This document shows positions 1 to 12,300 of a stretch of DNA of 64,000 nt, one piece after another. The translations under genes were made by a program, and so were the position numbers. The notes beneath the pieces are model-generated. The model was not told the DNA's origin, searched no databases, and worked only from the letters and a program-made list of their open reading frames with translations. Positions within the stretch are counted from its first letter, which is position 1; each line of letters starts with the position of its first letter. The DNA is from Caprimulgus europaeus (Eukaryota > Chordata > Aves > Caprimulgiformes > Caprimulgidae). Where the stretch lies: the NCBI GenBank assembly GCA_907165065.1, contig OU015526.1:70641723-70705722 (forward strand). The letters are read 5' to 3'.

Positions 1-1471
1 ACACAGTTTATTGAAAATATGCCAGGGTAATTCAGAGCATTCTTCAGACTAGGTTACGGTTCTGCACTGATGTTATTTTTCTTAATTTATAAACTCATGT
101 TTTCATTTTCAAGCTGAATCATAACACATCTGCCCTACTCAAACTTTAGGAAAAACACTGCTGTAATACACAGGTGTACCAAGCTCAGGTTACTCTGTCT
201 AAACACAGAGTGAAGAGATTTTTATTATAAGGGAAATTTAGAGTATTCATTTCTTAAACCACCAATGCAAGAAACATTCAGATTATAATCTTCATCTTTA
301 AAAAAAGATCCTCCAAGCCATCTTCAATTTAAATATTATTTACATTTATGTTAATCTTATCATGATGGCTACAATACCTGACTATGAATCAAAGCACAGA
401 TTAAAATGCAAAAGGCTGAGTTGCATGAGGATGTGAGCAAGCTGAAAAACCTGTAATATTATTTAAAAAGAATGGGCTGTTAAACTGAACTTATTAGATA
501 TCCTTCTAAAACTAATTTCCTAATTTCATTTATTCTTTCCTATAATTTGTTTCATTTAATATTCATTGGCCTTATTGTTACTATCTTTCATCTAGTCTAC
601 CATTTGAGGCTCAGTGACCATGAAGTTCTTTCCTATTATTTGATCTGTTCACAGGGATACATGATTTTTGTATTTAAATTTCTGACATGTTTTCAGTTTT
701 CAAATGTTACATTAAAATTTAATGAAATGTGATCATAACAAAGTCATGCATTGCGCTATTTAGGTACAAATCCTGAGCTCAAAGATCTTGATCCTTACAT
801 TGTGTGGTCCAGATGACATTTGGCTGCTTTGGAATATATTAGATAAATACATCAACCATGTCACACCTATATTCTTCTAAAATTTTGCCATGTCTGAATT
901 TAGGAATGTGAAGGGTTTGTTTATATACCTTGCTTACTTCTCTACAAATATTGATTTGTTCCCTATTTTGTGTTGTCATTTTCTTTTGTCACAAAAACCA
1001 AACAAAAAAACCCGTTCTTAAAATATTTCCCTCTTCGAACATTTCCCCTTACATTCATTTTAGTTATCTGATTAATTTAACCCAGTTGTATGTACATATA
1101 ATTATGTGCACTATATTAAATAGTGAACTTCCTGGTTGGGTCTCATATCTCTGGGATACATTGTTGATTGTTAACATCACATACATGTGTCAATACTCTG
1201 AGAGATGGCCTGAACAGGCTTTGGTCACTTAACATAGCATTGAACTATTATTGGATAAATTAAGCAAAATAATTGAATTTCATCTGTCTGAGCTCTTGAC
1301 CTCATTAACATGATATATCTATTAAAAAATACCTGAGATAATAGTGTATGAGTTGTGGAAGAATTTTTAAGCTTAATTTTACTTTCTGGTGGGTTGCATT
1401 ATGTAATTTTTGAGGAGGGTGTGGCAAGAATCCAACACTTTATTCTCTGCTTTAATTTCCTCAAAAAGAGA

Positions 1472-1473
<2 letters not shown>

Positions 1474-1503
<30 letters not shown>
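1474..1503. repeat. T30 homopolymer tract
   Basis: An uninterrupted run of 30 T. It could be the reverse complement of a retroposed poly-A tail, but no flanking duplication or transcript-like body was seen, so it is annotated only as a simple repeat. Confidence 0.95.
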
Positions 1504-1504
<1 letters not shown>

Positions 1505-4384
1505 AGGTATATTTGTTCCCTCCTTATCAGATATTTGTGTTTCAGTGGTATTTGAGATAAGATTTCTGAAAGATGGAAGTTCATTTGAAATTTATTTACT
1601 GCTTAAAGGTATATTAAAAAACCTATGCTAAGGTATATTCTGGAAATAAGCTCCTTTTTCTTTAAAATATCTTAATTCAAGAAAACAAAAACTTTAATGG
1701 GAAAATATTGTTCCCAGTTTCAGGAAACAAAACTATACAAAAAAGACTTCAAAATCTGAAACAAAGCTTTCTGGTTTTCAAGTCTGTTTGATTTAACTGC
1801 TTGGTTTTTGCTTTGATTAAAATTTTACATTATTGAACTGGAACTTTTCAGGTAGGAATCTTTTGTTCCAGTCCAGGGTAGAACAAATGTAGTGATGCTT
1901 GAACAGATTCCTGTGTTCAGGTAGGGATATCTATACCTATATTTCATGGGTAACTTCACCAACCATTCCTTCTTACAGGCTTCATGATACCATTCTAAAT
2001 GCTCTCCTGTAGACATAGAAAGTAGGTGCCAGTATCATTATTAGTTGGGCTGATGATCTTTCATCCTGTCATGAATAACTCCTTGTATAATGCATTGCAT
2101 AAGGAAAGGTTTTCTAGACGTATATTTATGTTAGGCCAGAAGTTTACTGTGTATTTAAAACAATACAGGGTAACGATGACATGTTTGCATGCTTCTAGCA
2201 ATGCATAAACTTGCTCCTTAGAATGAAGCATGCAGAAAATCTAAGAAAAAGAGATGGAGAATCTGTACACCCCCCACAAGTACAAAGGAATGGGATGTGA
2301 CTGATACAAGCCTTCTGAAGGCAGATTTCCTTTTTCATAAGAAGTTTGCTGGAGATTCAAGGTCATGTGTCCCAGGTAATGAAGACAACTCTTTAGCCAC
2401 TGCTTTGTCCTATAACACTTCCTTTGGCAAATTCAAGACTACAGTGAATGAAATTAACTATATTAAGAACTGAAAGCACAGGGTTTGCCTTGAAATAAAT
2501 TTGAGATGGAGACTCAACAAAAAAAATTTCAAAGTTTCTGTTGGCAAAGACCAACAAGGGCAGTGGAACTTGGTTTAGCATGTTTTCTTTAGCCTAGATT
2601 GAACGCTTCTAGTACATATTTATGAATAAATTGAGAAATTAACCTGAAACAACAGTGTAATATACATTACCTGTGTATGCATGTATGCTGTCTGAGACAT
2701 CAACAGGTGATATACATCTTGGTAAAAATTAAAATCCTAATAATAAGAATTTATTAAAGATTATATGCTCAAAAATTGAGAAGACTATTTTTATTTGAAC
2801 ACTGTGTGTTAAGTTTTCACTATTCTTTAAAAGCAACCTAAGAAGCAGCCAGTGCTTCACAGGGCAGCCTGCACATTTGTGACTGAGCAGTAAACCTGTG
2901 TAATGGAAGAAGGCTCAGAAGAGATGGGCAAGGGCATGAGCCTCTGAAGCTCTGGGAATATGCAGGGTGTGACTGACCACCCGTCTTGCACAGGAAGCTG
3001 ACTTGATCTCAACAGAAAGGGGACCAGAGGGTGGCTTTTATTTTAGGTAAACAGCTATCAAGGGTCAAGTGGGTCAACTGGTGGTACAAATGTTTCTTGC
3101 TGAATTCATTAAATGACTGTGAGTGTCTCCTTGAGTTAGCTAGAGGTGTGTGTATACATAGCTCAGCCCAAGAGTATAAAAAGTAAAAAACTAAAAAAAT
3201 TTCCAAAGTCAGCAATGAGCTCGACCTGTTTCAACCCATATCTTCCTTCCCAGTGACTGGGGATGGCCAGTGCTGTGACTGTGGGCATATTCTAGAGACC
3301 AGTAATGGGGATCACTCTGATATTGTGATTGAACTATGTATTGTAATTGTTGTATTTTGCTAAGTGTAACTTACATTCTTGTAGCATTTTGAGTATATTT
3401 TGTATCACTCTGCTAAATCCAAATTCTTTAAATAAGTAAATGTGACATTAAATATTACAGCCTTCATGCATGGGATATCTACAAAAAACATGGTCAGAGA
3501 GTATTTAACCCACACAACATTGCTTGCAGAAATGACAGTGGGAAGTAGACAGACAACTAGTTCAAGTGAGTACAGAAGCACCTTAACTACATAGTACTAA
3601 AAGTAGTTCTTTCTCATCAAGCTTGTCATAAGCTCAAGGAAGTGACCTTTAGCCATATCTTAACCATATATTATGGGCTTAAGTAACAAATTGACAGGCA
3701 GTTTGGTCCCAGGATCTGAGTCCTTCCACTAAAGCATACCGTAGTCAAATGTGATCAGTTAGATACCCTCTTCTGCTTCCGTTTTTATACACTTGTGTAG
3801 TTTCTTACTTGTAGGAGTTCTTGTAATTCAGCTCAAGTGGAAGGACATGTTCTCTCACTCTTGACAGACCCTGTGATAGTTCTGCTCTCCTCTTCCATGT
3901 CTAAAACATTTAATCTACAGTTTCCCTCTTCATTATTGCTTTAGTCTTCTCTAAAATAAAGATATGAAATATTTCAAATTATTTGAAAGTTTTTTCTTCC
4001 TACTTAAAACATTAAAAAGGCATATTAATGCTGATCAGCCATACAATAGAAATTATTTTATACTAGTTAGCACTTCTAAAAATTGTGTTGATTGTACCGA
4101 ATATTATTTTTTAAAATAACTGACATGTAAAGCCCTTAATCAGTACTTATGAAAGTGTTTTAATTAGAAGTAAAACCAAATAAATCCAAATGTAAAAGGG
4201 TAAATTATACTGTCATGTCTATGTCAAAATGGTAGTGTTTCACCTTTCCCAACTATTGATTTAGAATGAAGATGAAAACTTGAGGGCATACCTGCAAAAA
4301 TCCAAGCCAGAAAGAACAAGCATATATTTCCATTGCTAGGATACTAGAAAACCTAAGCTCAAATCTAAACTTGCTCCAAATCAG

Positions 4385-4650
4385 GTGAAGAGAAGGCTCG
4401 AAATCTACCACGTTTGCAGGAAGCCATCTATTTTACTGTCAGTGGCTATTATGAAATATGGCACCATCAGTCCATTCACCTGGATGCTACGCTACCTTCA
4501 AAAGGCTGGAACAGTATTCCTTCATCCATACTGCGGGCCCGCTCAAGCAAAGCCTCATTCATGAGACCTGTGGCCCCCACATCAAGGCAGATGGACTTCC
4601 ATATGCAAAGCCTCTCAGATGATTCTTCCATTAGTCATTTAATCTGATTA
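4385..4650 (+). other. CpG-bearing open patch, function unknown
   Basis: This patch is richer in G+C than its surroundings and holds several CpG dinucleotides, including a 10-bp self-complementary GCGGGCCCGC at 4533-4542. Two overlapping plus-strand frames stay open for 55-80 codons, one ending with TGA after 4645. A splice-acceptor-like AG lies at about 4383-4384, after the branch-like motif TCTAAAC. I recognise no protein family in any frame. It may be an exon, a conserved non-coding element or chance. Confidence 0.2.
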
Positions 4651-4960
4651 CCAGGAATGTCAACACACTGTTCCCAAGGCAGAAGCCACATTTAAGCATT
4701 TCTGCTCATCTACTCTGACCAAAGTGAACATTATTATTTCCATTAATATCATTGTAAAGGGAAGGGATGTGACTGCACTCCCCAGTCTTTCTAGTTGGAC
4801 TCTAAAGACTACTTATACAGCATAGATGTCATCAGGTTTGTTATACATGTTTCACAAGCATCACACCAACTAGTAAGAAAGAGTACATCCCCAGCAGAGA
4901 AATTTCAAAATGTAGTTATGCTGCTTGACCTAGCATCAATACTAATCTTCCTAGTTTGCA

Positions 4961-4962
<2 letters not shown>

Positions 4963-4992
<30 letters not shown>
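4963..4992. repeat. A30 homopolymer tract
   Basis: An uninterrupted run of 30 A. No AATAAA lies just upstream and no target duplication was found, so there is no support for calling it the tail of a processed pseudogene. Confidence 0.95.
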
Positions 4993-4994
<2 letters not shown>

Positions 4995-5440
4995 AAAAAT
5001 CCATATATGCACTTGAGATGAATAACTCATGGGACATAGGTATACTGTGTATATGTGATATGAAGAGGATTGATCTGGGCTTTGTAGTAAACATGACTAA
5101 TTGTAGGAGGCCACAGTTACTCAGACAGAGAGGGTGTAAACAATAAGAATATGCTTTTCTCAGTAATTACTTGTCATGATGTCCTGGTTTTGCTAGGATA
5201 GAATTCATTTTCTTCTTAGTAGTTAGAATAGCTGTGTTTTAGTTTCAGTGTAGCATTTGTTATGAGAAGAACGTTAATAAAGTACCAATGTTACTAGTTG
5301 CTGCTGGAGCTCAAGGCCATCGTGTTTGGGTAGTTTGCAAGTGCAAAGGACTGGGAGGGGAGAAGCATAGTAAGTAGCAAAACCCCAAACTGACATTTGG
5401 ATGTGCCAATGAGACATTCCATATCGTGTCATGTCATGTC

Positions 5441-5449
5441 AGTATATTA
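5441..5449 (+). promoter_or_regulatory. TATA-like box of LTR copy 1
   Basis: AGTATATTA lies about 35 bases after a CCAAT box (5406-5410) and follows tandem TCATG units. The same order is kept in LTR copy 2 (CCAAT at 61001, AGTATATT at 61037), which marks this as the U3 promoter core. Present activity is unknown. Confidence 0.5.
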
Positions 5450-5648
5450 ACCAGGGCTGACTGGAAGATGGGGGTATTCTCTCAGGGATCACTCAGACTC
5501 GCTTTTCCGGGGTTTTGGTTTTGGGACTGTCTCTGCTCCAGGATCGCTGGCTGGCACTGGCTGAGCATTGATCAGCGGGTGGTGAGCAACTGCACTGTGC
5601 ATCAGCATTTGTAGATTCTGTTATTACTGTTATTATTTTATTTTAAAT

Positions 5649-5654
5649 AATAAA
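5649..5654 (+). terminator. LTR polyadenylation signal
   Basis: AATAAA lies about 200 bases after the TATA-like box and just before the CTCAACCCC stretch shared in altered form with LTR copy 2. That is where the R region of this LTR type carries its signal. Copy 2 has lost the hexamer at the matching place. Confidence 0.5.
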
Positions 5655-5777
5655 TTGTTTTCATCTCAACCCCTGAGTCTCCTTGCCCTTTTCCTTCCAA
5701 TTCTCTCCCTTACTCCCTGGGGTTGGGAGAGCGAGCAATTGGGTTTGGCTGCAAACCAAAAGGGTGAAACCACCTCA

Positions 5778-7309
5778 CATGGTCTCACACTTAAGCCTGT
5801 GTCTGTAGTTTCTCCTTTCCTAACTTACAAAAGTTGATTCTCAGATTTATTCTAACCTTCTTTGTTAACAGCACTTGATATTTGTTTTTTTTTTCTGAAA
5901 TGATAGCAAGAGTGTGTGTTTATTACCTAGGATCAGTTTAACAGCTATTTCTGCATTAAAACATTCACAATATTGAGTAAGGGAAAAAGGAGGGAATGGC
6001 AGTACTTGGTGAAGCTCAGAACACAGCAACTGGCAAATCTGGCATTTTTTAAAATGCTGTTTATACTTCTAAGCAGAGACAAATATAGAGAAAAGTCAAA
6101 TAGACCCTAGAGTCTAATTTTTTTAAATTTATTTTACTAAAATGAATTTTAAAATTGAGCTATGCATCCCACATTGAGATAAACAAATATTTTAAAATTA
6201 GATAAGACCATTTACAACTATGCTTTATTTTCATATGTGTGTATGTATCATTCCTCCCTGTGTGTATAAACATTTCTAGTTTTGTACTTCCCCTCTTGAC
6301 TTCTGCAGCAAACTGTTGGCACTTTGGCTTATGCATTAGTGCAACAGATGTAAGTGCCATCAGACAGAACTTGTGCTACAAAGTTTTTTTCTTTATTTCT
6401 AGATAGTACCGCAGCCAGAATATTTGACCTTGTCACCCTTTGTATCTCTATAAGAAAGAGAGGGAAGTTATAACAACACTTGTGGTCATAGTCTTCAAAT
6501 GTATCTATACTAACTGAGAAATTACATCAGAGAAGTATAGGGAATTAAATGCCCTATTTCCAGTATGGCCTTAACTATATAAAAAATAACAAAACTTTTA
6601 GAAAGTAGGTAAAATAGTTTTTAAAAAATCACCTTATATCCACAATTATTTTAATGGCAGAGTGCAAACTAGGTTCAGCCACATTTTGAAGTAATTTCCT
6701 TCCTGGATTCCTTCTAAAACTATGGTGGCCATGTTTCTCGACAGGATGTCCATATATTGCTGCATTATATAATCACAGACCGTACTATGCAGTTTTGTTT
6801 ACCCTTAAGGTAAAAACTCCAGTAGATTAGGCAGGTAGATTAGTATCTGCCTAGCACTCAAAACACAATATAAGATGAAATAAACCAACAGCTGTGTTAA
6901 TATACAGCTCAAATAACTGCTGGAGATAGCAGCTACACTGTAGGGATCACTTTTCTTTCTAATGATATCAGAGCTTCAAAGAGTAAGAAATGCTTTATTA
7001 AAGTTATAATTTCTATAAATCAAGTAGTCTGCAACCATCCTTATTTCCATGACAATATGCTGTCATAAAGACATTCATTAAATGCAGCTGTTCTCACTGG
7101 GGCTAAATGGACCACGTATTGCAAAGTGCCTGTTGGAAAAAGTACAGTCTGTTTTAGAACCCAAAGTTATTAATGGATGTTTCCCCATACTATGAAATCT
7201 TGTAGTCCTGGAAGTGCTCCCAATATCTACTTCCCAGCACATCTCTGGGAGTCTGTTGAGTTTTCTCAGTGTTTCTCCCCTACTTTGCCTCAGTAAGTCA
7301 CACACACAA
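5778..7309. other. AT-rich DNA without recognised genes
   Basis: No gene, RNA or dated repeat was recognised between LTR copy 1 and the first CR1. Open frames here are short and lack family motifs. Confidence 0.6.
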
Positions 7310-7363
7310 GCACACAGAGTGTTAGGGATTGGAAAGACCCTCAAAAGATCATCTAGTCCAACC

Positions 7364-7380
7364 CCCCCCCCACCCCCACC
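7364..7380. repeat. C-rich tract in CR1 3' UTR
   Basis: An expanded C run with one interrupting A sits where CR1 copies normally have a short CCAACCCCC. Its length differs from the equivalent site at about 11383, so it is a length-variable tract inside the repeat. Confidence 0.8.
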
Positions 7381-8168
7381 AGAGCAGGATTACCTACAGT
7401 AGGTCACACAGGAATGTGTCCAGGCAGGTTTTGAATGTCTCTACAGAAGGAGACTCCACAAGCTCTCTGGGCAGCCTGTTCCAGTGGCCTGCCACTCTCG
7501 CAGTGAAAAAGTTTTTTCTTATATTTACATGGAACCTCCTATGCTCCACCTTGTATCTGTTGCCCCTTGTCCTACCACAGGACATCACTAAGAAGAGTCT
7601 GGCTCCATCCTCCTGACATTCGCCCTTTACATATTTATAAACATTAATGAGTTCGCCCCTCAATCTTCCCCAAACTAAAGAGATACAGCTCCCTAGGCCT
7701 TTCCTCATAAGGGAGATGCCCCACTCCTTTAATCAGATTATTCTGTGGCTCCTTCAAGCAGTTCCCTGTCCTTCTTGAACTGCTAAGCCCAGAACTGGAC
7801 ACAATATTCCAGACGTGGCCTCACCAGGGCAGAGTACAGGGGGAAGAGAACCTCTCTTGACCTACTAACCACACCCCGTCTAATACACCCCAGGATGCCA
7901 TTTGGCCTTTCTGGCCACAAGGGCACAGTGCTGGCTCATGGTCATCCTGCTGTCCACCAGGACCCCCAAGTCCATTTCCCCTATGCTGCTTTCCAACAGG
8001 TCTGTCCCCAACCTACACTGGTACATGGGGTTGTTCTTTCCCAGATGCAAGACTCTATACTTGTATTTCATTAAATTTCTTCCTTCGCAACTCTCCAGCC
8101 TGTCTAGGTCTCGCTGAATGGTAGCACAGCCTTCTGGCGTGTCAACCACTCCTCCCAGCTTTGGATCA

Positions 8169-8705
8169 TCAGCTGACAGTGCACTCTGTTCCCTCATCCA
8201 GGTCACTGATGAATATATTGAATAGTACTGGTCCTAGTACTAACCCCTGAGGGACTCCACTAGACACCAGACTCCAACTAGACTCTGCCCTATTGACCAC
8301 CACTCTCTGACTTCTTCCTTTCAACCAGTTCACAATCCACCTCACTAGCTGATCATCCAGACCACACTTCTTCGCAGAATCAACTGCAAGGATGCTGTGG
8401 CAGATAGTGTCAAATGCCTTACTGAAATCAAGATAAACCACATCCACTGCTCTACCATCATCTAGCCACCTGGTTATGTCCTCATAAAAGGCTATCAGGT
8501 TGGTTAAACATGACCTCCCCTTGGTAAAACCATGTTGACTGCTCCTAATGACCCTCTTATCCTTGATATGCCTAGAGATAGTGCTGAGGATAAGCTGTTC
8601 CATCACCTTCCCAGGGATGGAGGTGAGGCTGACTGGCCTATAGTTACCTGGGTCCTTCTTTTTGCCCTTTTTGAACACTAGAGTGACATTTGCTTTTCTA
8701 ATACT
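8169..8705 (-). pseudogene. CR1 ORF2 reverse-transcriptase fragment
   Basis: This is the best-preserved coding piece of the minus-strand CR1. It is an RT fragment with [10 protein letters not shown], the HGFTKGRSC region, [11 protein letters not shown] (motif A with its first catalytic Asp) and [17 protein letters not shown] (motif B). The frame ends at [11 protein letters not shown], just before the expected FADD box (motif C). The rest of the RT, including ADD, is in a different frame ending at 8206. The residues before [12 protein letters not shown] do not match CR1, which sets the truncation point. The fragment cannot give a working enzyme. Confidence 0.85.
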
Positions 8706-11330
8706 AGAACACTGCCCCATTGGTGTGAACCCAGCTACAATCCCAACCCCCTTCAAATCTAGTTCCCAGGTTTTGATACCAAATGGAACCTGATTTTTGC
8801 AGGAGCAAAGTAGTCTTTAGCTATGTTTCACTCATAGAGTAATTTGTAGGCACTCAACCCCATATATGGGTCTTTTACTTTCAGATGTACCTTATTCAGC
8901 ATACTGAAATGGTATCCTTGTACTATAGCTGTTCTACTCCTGTAGGTAGCTTACTTATTAGTACTAAGCCAGAGTTCCACAGAGTTAAGTGTTAGCTCAC
9001 AGAATATGCAAAGAGAAGAAAACGTATGTCCACCTCACAGTTGTCTTTGTCTATGACTGCGGCTATAAAAAATGGAGCAGTGTTTATGTCTCATTTGCAA
9101 GGTCAAAATCCTCATGTTTGAAATAAGGGATCACAAATATCACCTAACACAAAATCAAGTATGTTTTCTCCATCTATACAGCTTCATCTAATGGGACTGA
9201 GTGTTTCACCAATACCTTCAGAGTCATGCCAGTCCTGTTATTGTTCAGCTATCACACATCACCATCACTTTGGCAACAATTCCAGAAAAATCACATCAAA
9301 TACTACCATAAAAAAACCAAAAAGTACTATTCCACAAATATATTCCACTGCTTAGCATTATATTGCTTGTATGAGTTACATAAGACTCCCATTTTAAAAT
9401 GTTAACACCACCTCTTCCAGTTTTCCACTGTGTAATATAATATCAGAGATTTCACTGATCTCTGCAGTGCAGTTTAGACCCGGGTTTCTGTGAGCATTAA
9501 GGGTTTTGAATATCTCTAAGTAGTGAGATTTGTTTATTATATTTGTCATAGTTTCAGATTTATCAGTCATTTAAAATTGTTCAGTATTTCCATAAAATTT
9601 CAGGTGATACCTTGTTCTATAGCATGTCTACCATGATTACCAGTTTTAATTGCTTTATTGAAACCAGATTTATTGTATGCTCTGGCTCTTTTGTTTATAT
9701 TTATACAACGCAGGATACAATGACCTCTGCAATGAGAGACGAGACAAACCAAGTGAGTACTTTACAATACTGTCTTCTGCAAAGCAGGTGTGCTATATTG
9801 CTACACAAACAGGTTGTAATGGAAACCATCGCTCACCTTCGTAAACAGGAACACAAGCTAGTAAATAAATTCAATTATTATTGGGCCTGCAACCTCAGTC
9901 TTTAATTTACTACACAAGTGACCTGCCAGTGAGCTAGAGAAACACTACCATCAAATCAATTCATGTTAATCACAAGCAATGGGCTCATTTGGAGAAACAT
10001 CATTTTAAATCTTCTCAAGTTTTATCAATGAACCCTTTCTGGTATCCCATAGGACCATGAAGTATAGTTCTCAGGAGACATGCTCTATGACATTATGCAA
10101 TTTTAAAACACAGTGAAAATGTTGAAAGTTAAATCACAGAAGAATGCTATGATATCACCATGCTGCACACCAAGAAGCAGAATAGAAATACAACAATCCT
10201 CTTCCTTTTCAACTGGCAACTTGTTACAGAATATACCGGTTTCACAGGAGATTAGGCAAAAAGGGCACTAACTATATTACCAAAATACATTAAAATCACC
10301 TTCAGTGAATGAAAAGCCTCAAGGTTAAATACTGACTGCAGGAACAAAACAGAGAAGGACCATTTATATCCCACTGATCCTTTGACCCAGCCTTGGCCCT
10401 GTCTATGGGCTGCTATAATTAACCAAAATCCCAGAGGAGCACCGTACTAGGCAAGGTAAGGGCAGCCTGTGTCCTTTGGCCACTCCTTGCCTCTGGTGCA
10501 GCATGACCCTCTCTCATGGCCTAAATGGGGCAGGAACTGGCCGTTATTGCTTCTCTTTTGGTATGGCAGAAAGCGACAAAGAGAATTTATTTACAGAAAT
10601 GGAGAAAAAAAAGTATCATCTATGACACCATCCTCTCAGAAATATTTGATTATGAGAAGAAAAATTGTTCCTGAAGAAATCCTGATGCAGAAAGGTGGAA
10701 AAGCTCAAAAATTTATTAGAAAAAGAAATAATCAATACATATGTATTTATATTGAAAGACTGAACGCTCCTACTGCTCCCTTTCTCTATTTATGACAAAA
10801 TTGCCTCAGAACAATAACAGTAAACAAAATACTACATCAATAAGGTTTTTACAAAGTAACATGCAAATAAGGTTTTTAAATAAAGTTAATTTAATATTTG
10901 ATTGCATTATTTATTCATTATCTACAACCCACCCTTGTGGGGAAACATTACTTCCTTGTTAATCAAAAATGACTGACTCTTTGAATGCAAACCACATTAG
11001 CACTCCAAAAGGACAGTTTTTCTTTTGCTTTTCAGTATTTTTCCCTTTAACCTAGTATTTGTTATGCTTATTTTTTAAATCATTTCCGAGGTTTCATTTA
11101 CTTTCTAAAGAAGTGAGAGAATTTTGTCACTGTTGATTGAGAGACAGAAGTGGTTATATATGGAATAGGAGTAGACTCTGCCTCCTTACAGCTATGAGGG
11201 CAGGAAGACCAAGTAACATCAGACCTTCCAAACATGTAGACTTCTCTTTTTTTAAATTGAGTAATTTCCTTAATGATAAGTAACACCTCTTTCTCTAAAC
11301 CAGATAATATGGCTCTCCTACTCTACAAAA
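8706..11330. other. DNA without recognised genes
   Basis: No recognised gene or repeat lies between the first two CR1 copies. A slightly GC-richer stretch at 10380-10560 has a donor-like GGCAAG/GTAAGG at about 10456, but no convincing partner acceptor or open frame. Confidence 0.55.
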
Positions 11331-12300
11331 GAATCATATCATAGTTCGGGTTTGAAGGTACGCTCAAAGGTCATCTAGTCCAACCCCCCTGCAGTGAGGA
11401 GGGACATCTTCAACTAGATCAGGTTGCTCAGAGCCCTATTCAGCATGACTTTTAATGTTTCCATGGATGGGGCTTCTACCACCTCTCTGAGCAATCTGTT
11501 CCAGTGTTTCACCACTCTCATTGTAAAAGATTTCTTCCTTATATCTAGTCTAAATCTACACTCTTTTATTTTAAAACCATTACCCCTTGTCCTACTGCAA
11601 CAAATGCTACTAACATTTTTGTCCCTATCTTTCCTGTAGGCCCTCTTTCAATACTGAAAGCCCTCAGTAAGGTCTCTCCTCTCTTCTCCAAATTGAACAA
11701 CCTCAAGTCTCTCAATTTGTCTTCACAGGAGAGGTGTTCCATCTTTCTGATCATTTTCATGGCCCATCTCTGGACCCACTCCAGCATGTCCATGTCTTTC
11801 CTGTGCTGAGGACTCCAGAGCTGGATGCAGTACTGCAGGTGGGGTCTCACCAGAGCACAGCAGAGGGCAAGAATCACCTCCCTCAATATCCTGGCTGAGC
11901 TTCTTTTGATGCAGCCCAGGATACAGTCAGCCTTCTGGGCTGCAATCACCAGCTCATGTCCAGCTTTTCATCCACTAGTACCCCCAAGTCCTTCTCCACA
12001 AGGCTGCTTTCAATCCCTTCATCCCCCAGCCTGTACTGATATTAGAAGTTGCCCCAGTCCAGGTACAGGACCTTGCAGTTGGCCTTCTTGAACTTCAGGA
12101 GGCCAAATTCTCAAGCTTGTTCAAGTCCCTCTGGGTGGCATCCAGTCCCTCAGGCATGTCAACTGCAGCACTCACTTTGGTGTCATCTGCAAACTTGCTG
12201 AGGGTGCACTTAATTCCACTATATCATTGAAGATATTAAACAATAGTGGTCACAATATGGACCTCTGAGAGACACCAGTCATCACTGATCTCCATGAAAG
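11331..12300 (-). mobile_element. CR1 LINE, 5'-truncated
   Basis: The minus strand reads as the C-terminal part of CR1 ORF2 and the 3' UTR. A frame at 11566-11949 carries AQKADCILGCIKRS, EVILALCCALVRPHLQYC and QLWSPQHRKDMD, the region after the RT core typical of CR1. The plus strand begins GAATCATATCATAG, a decayed form of the 3' octamer array, followed by CTAGTCCAACCCCCCTGCAG. At the other end similarity fades after the sequence matching the FADDT region (TTTGGTGTCATCTGCAAA in plus orientation, about 12176-12193), at roughly 12300. It belongs to a different CR1 subfamily from the copy at 7.3 kb, judging by the 3' UTR. It is not functional. Confidence 0.93.

Larger units (their letters stand above)
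1..5179. other. AT-rich DNA without recognised genes
   Basis: I recognise no gene, RNA or dated transposon here. Open frames are all under about 100 codons, as expected by chance in AT-rich DNA. The visible structures are a T30 tract, an A30 tract and a slightly GC-richer, CpG-bearing patch at about 4385-4650, described separately. The rest is probably intergenic or intronic. Confidence 0.6.
5180..5777 (+). mobile_element. Solo LTR of an avian endogenous retrovirus (ERVL-like), copy 1
   Basis: The element begins TGTCCTGG and ends CA, giving the TG...CA ends of a retroviral LTR. The flanks CATGA (5175-5179) and CATGG (5778-5782) match at 4 of 5 bases, which fits a decayed 5-bp target duplication as made by ERVL-type elements. 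Inside, a CCAAT box (5406-5410) is followed about 35 bases on by a TATA-like AGTATATTA (5441-5449), and AATAAA at 5649-5654 fits the polyadenylation signal. It resembles a very common avian LTR type that I know by its opening and its CCAAT/TCATG/TATA core. No gag, pol or env sequence adjoins it, so it is a solo LTR. The match to the copy at 60.8 kb supports the boundaries. The exact repeat-library name is not certain. Confidence 0.8.
7310..8705 (-). mobile_element. CR1 LINE, 5'-truncated, with RT remnant
   Basis: CR1 is the dominant LINE of birds; its ORF2 encodes an endonuclease and a reverse transcriptase. Read on the minus strand, this copy starts within the RT ([26 protein letters not shown]) and continues through YLDFSKAFD and the SGVPQG motif. 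It shifts frame near the catalytic ADD at about 8170-8206, then continues with RDLDRLES and LHLGKNNP in another frame. Near the 3' end, the GNR / HWNRLP / VESPS segment (about 7400-7700) is a typical CR1 C-terminus. The 3' UTR runs out at about 7310. The 5' edge is set where RT similarity ends (before RKANVT), so about 70% of a full element is missing. Frameshifts and stops show that it is dead. Confidence 0.95.

Noticed and set aside
4795-5016. Possible processed pseudogene ending in the A30 tract
   Set aside because: No AATAAA before the A run, no target duplication, and no recognisable protein or transcript body.
10380-10560. GC-richer patch with donor-like GGCAAG/GTAAGG at about 10456
   Set aside because: No matching acceptor with an open frame was found, and stops interrupt the plus-strand reading.
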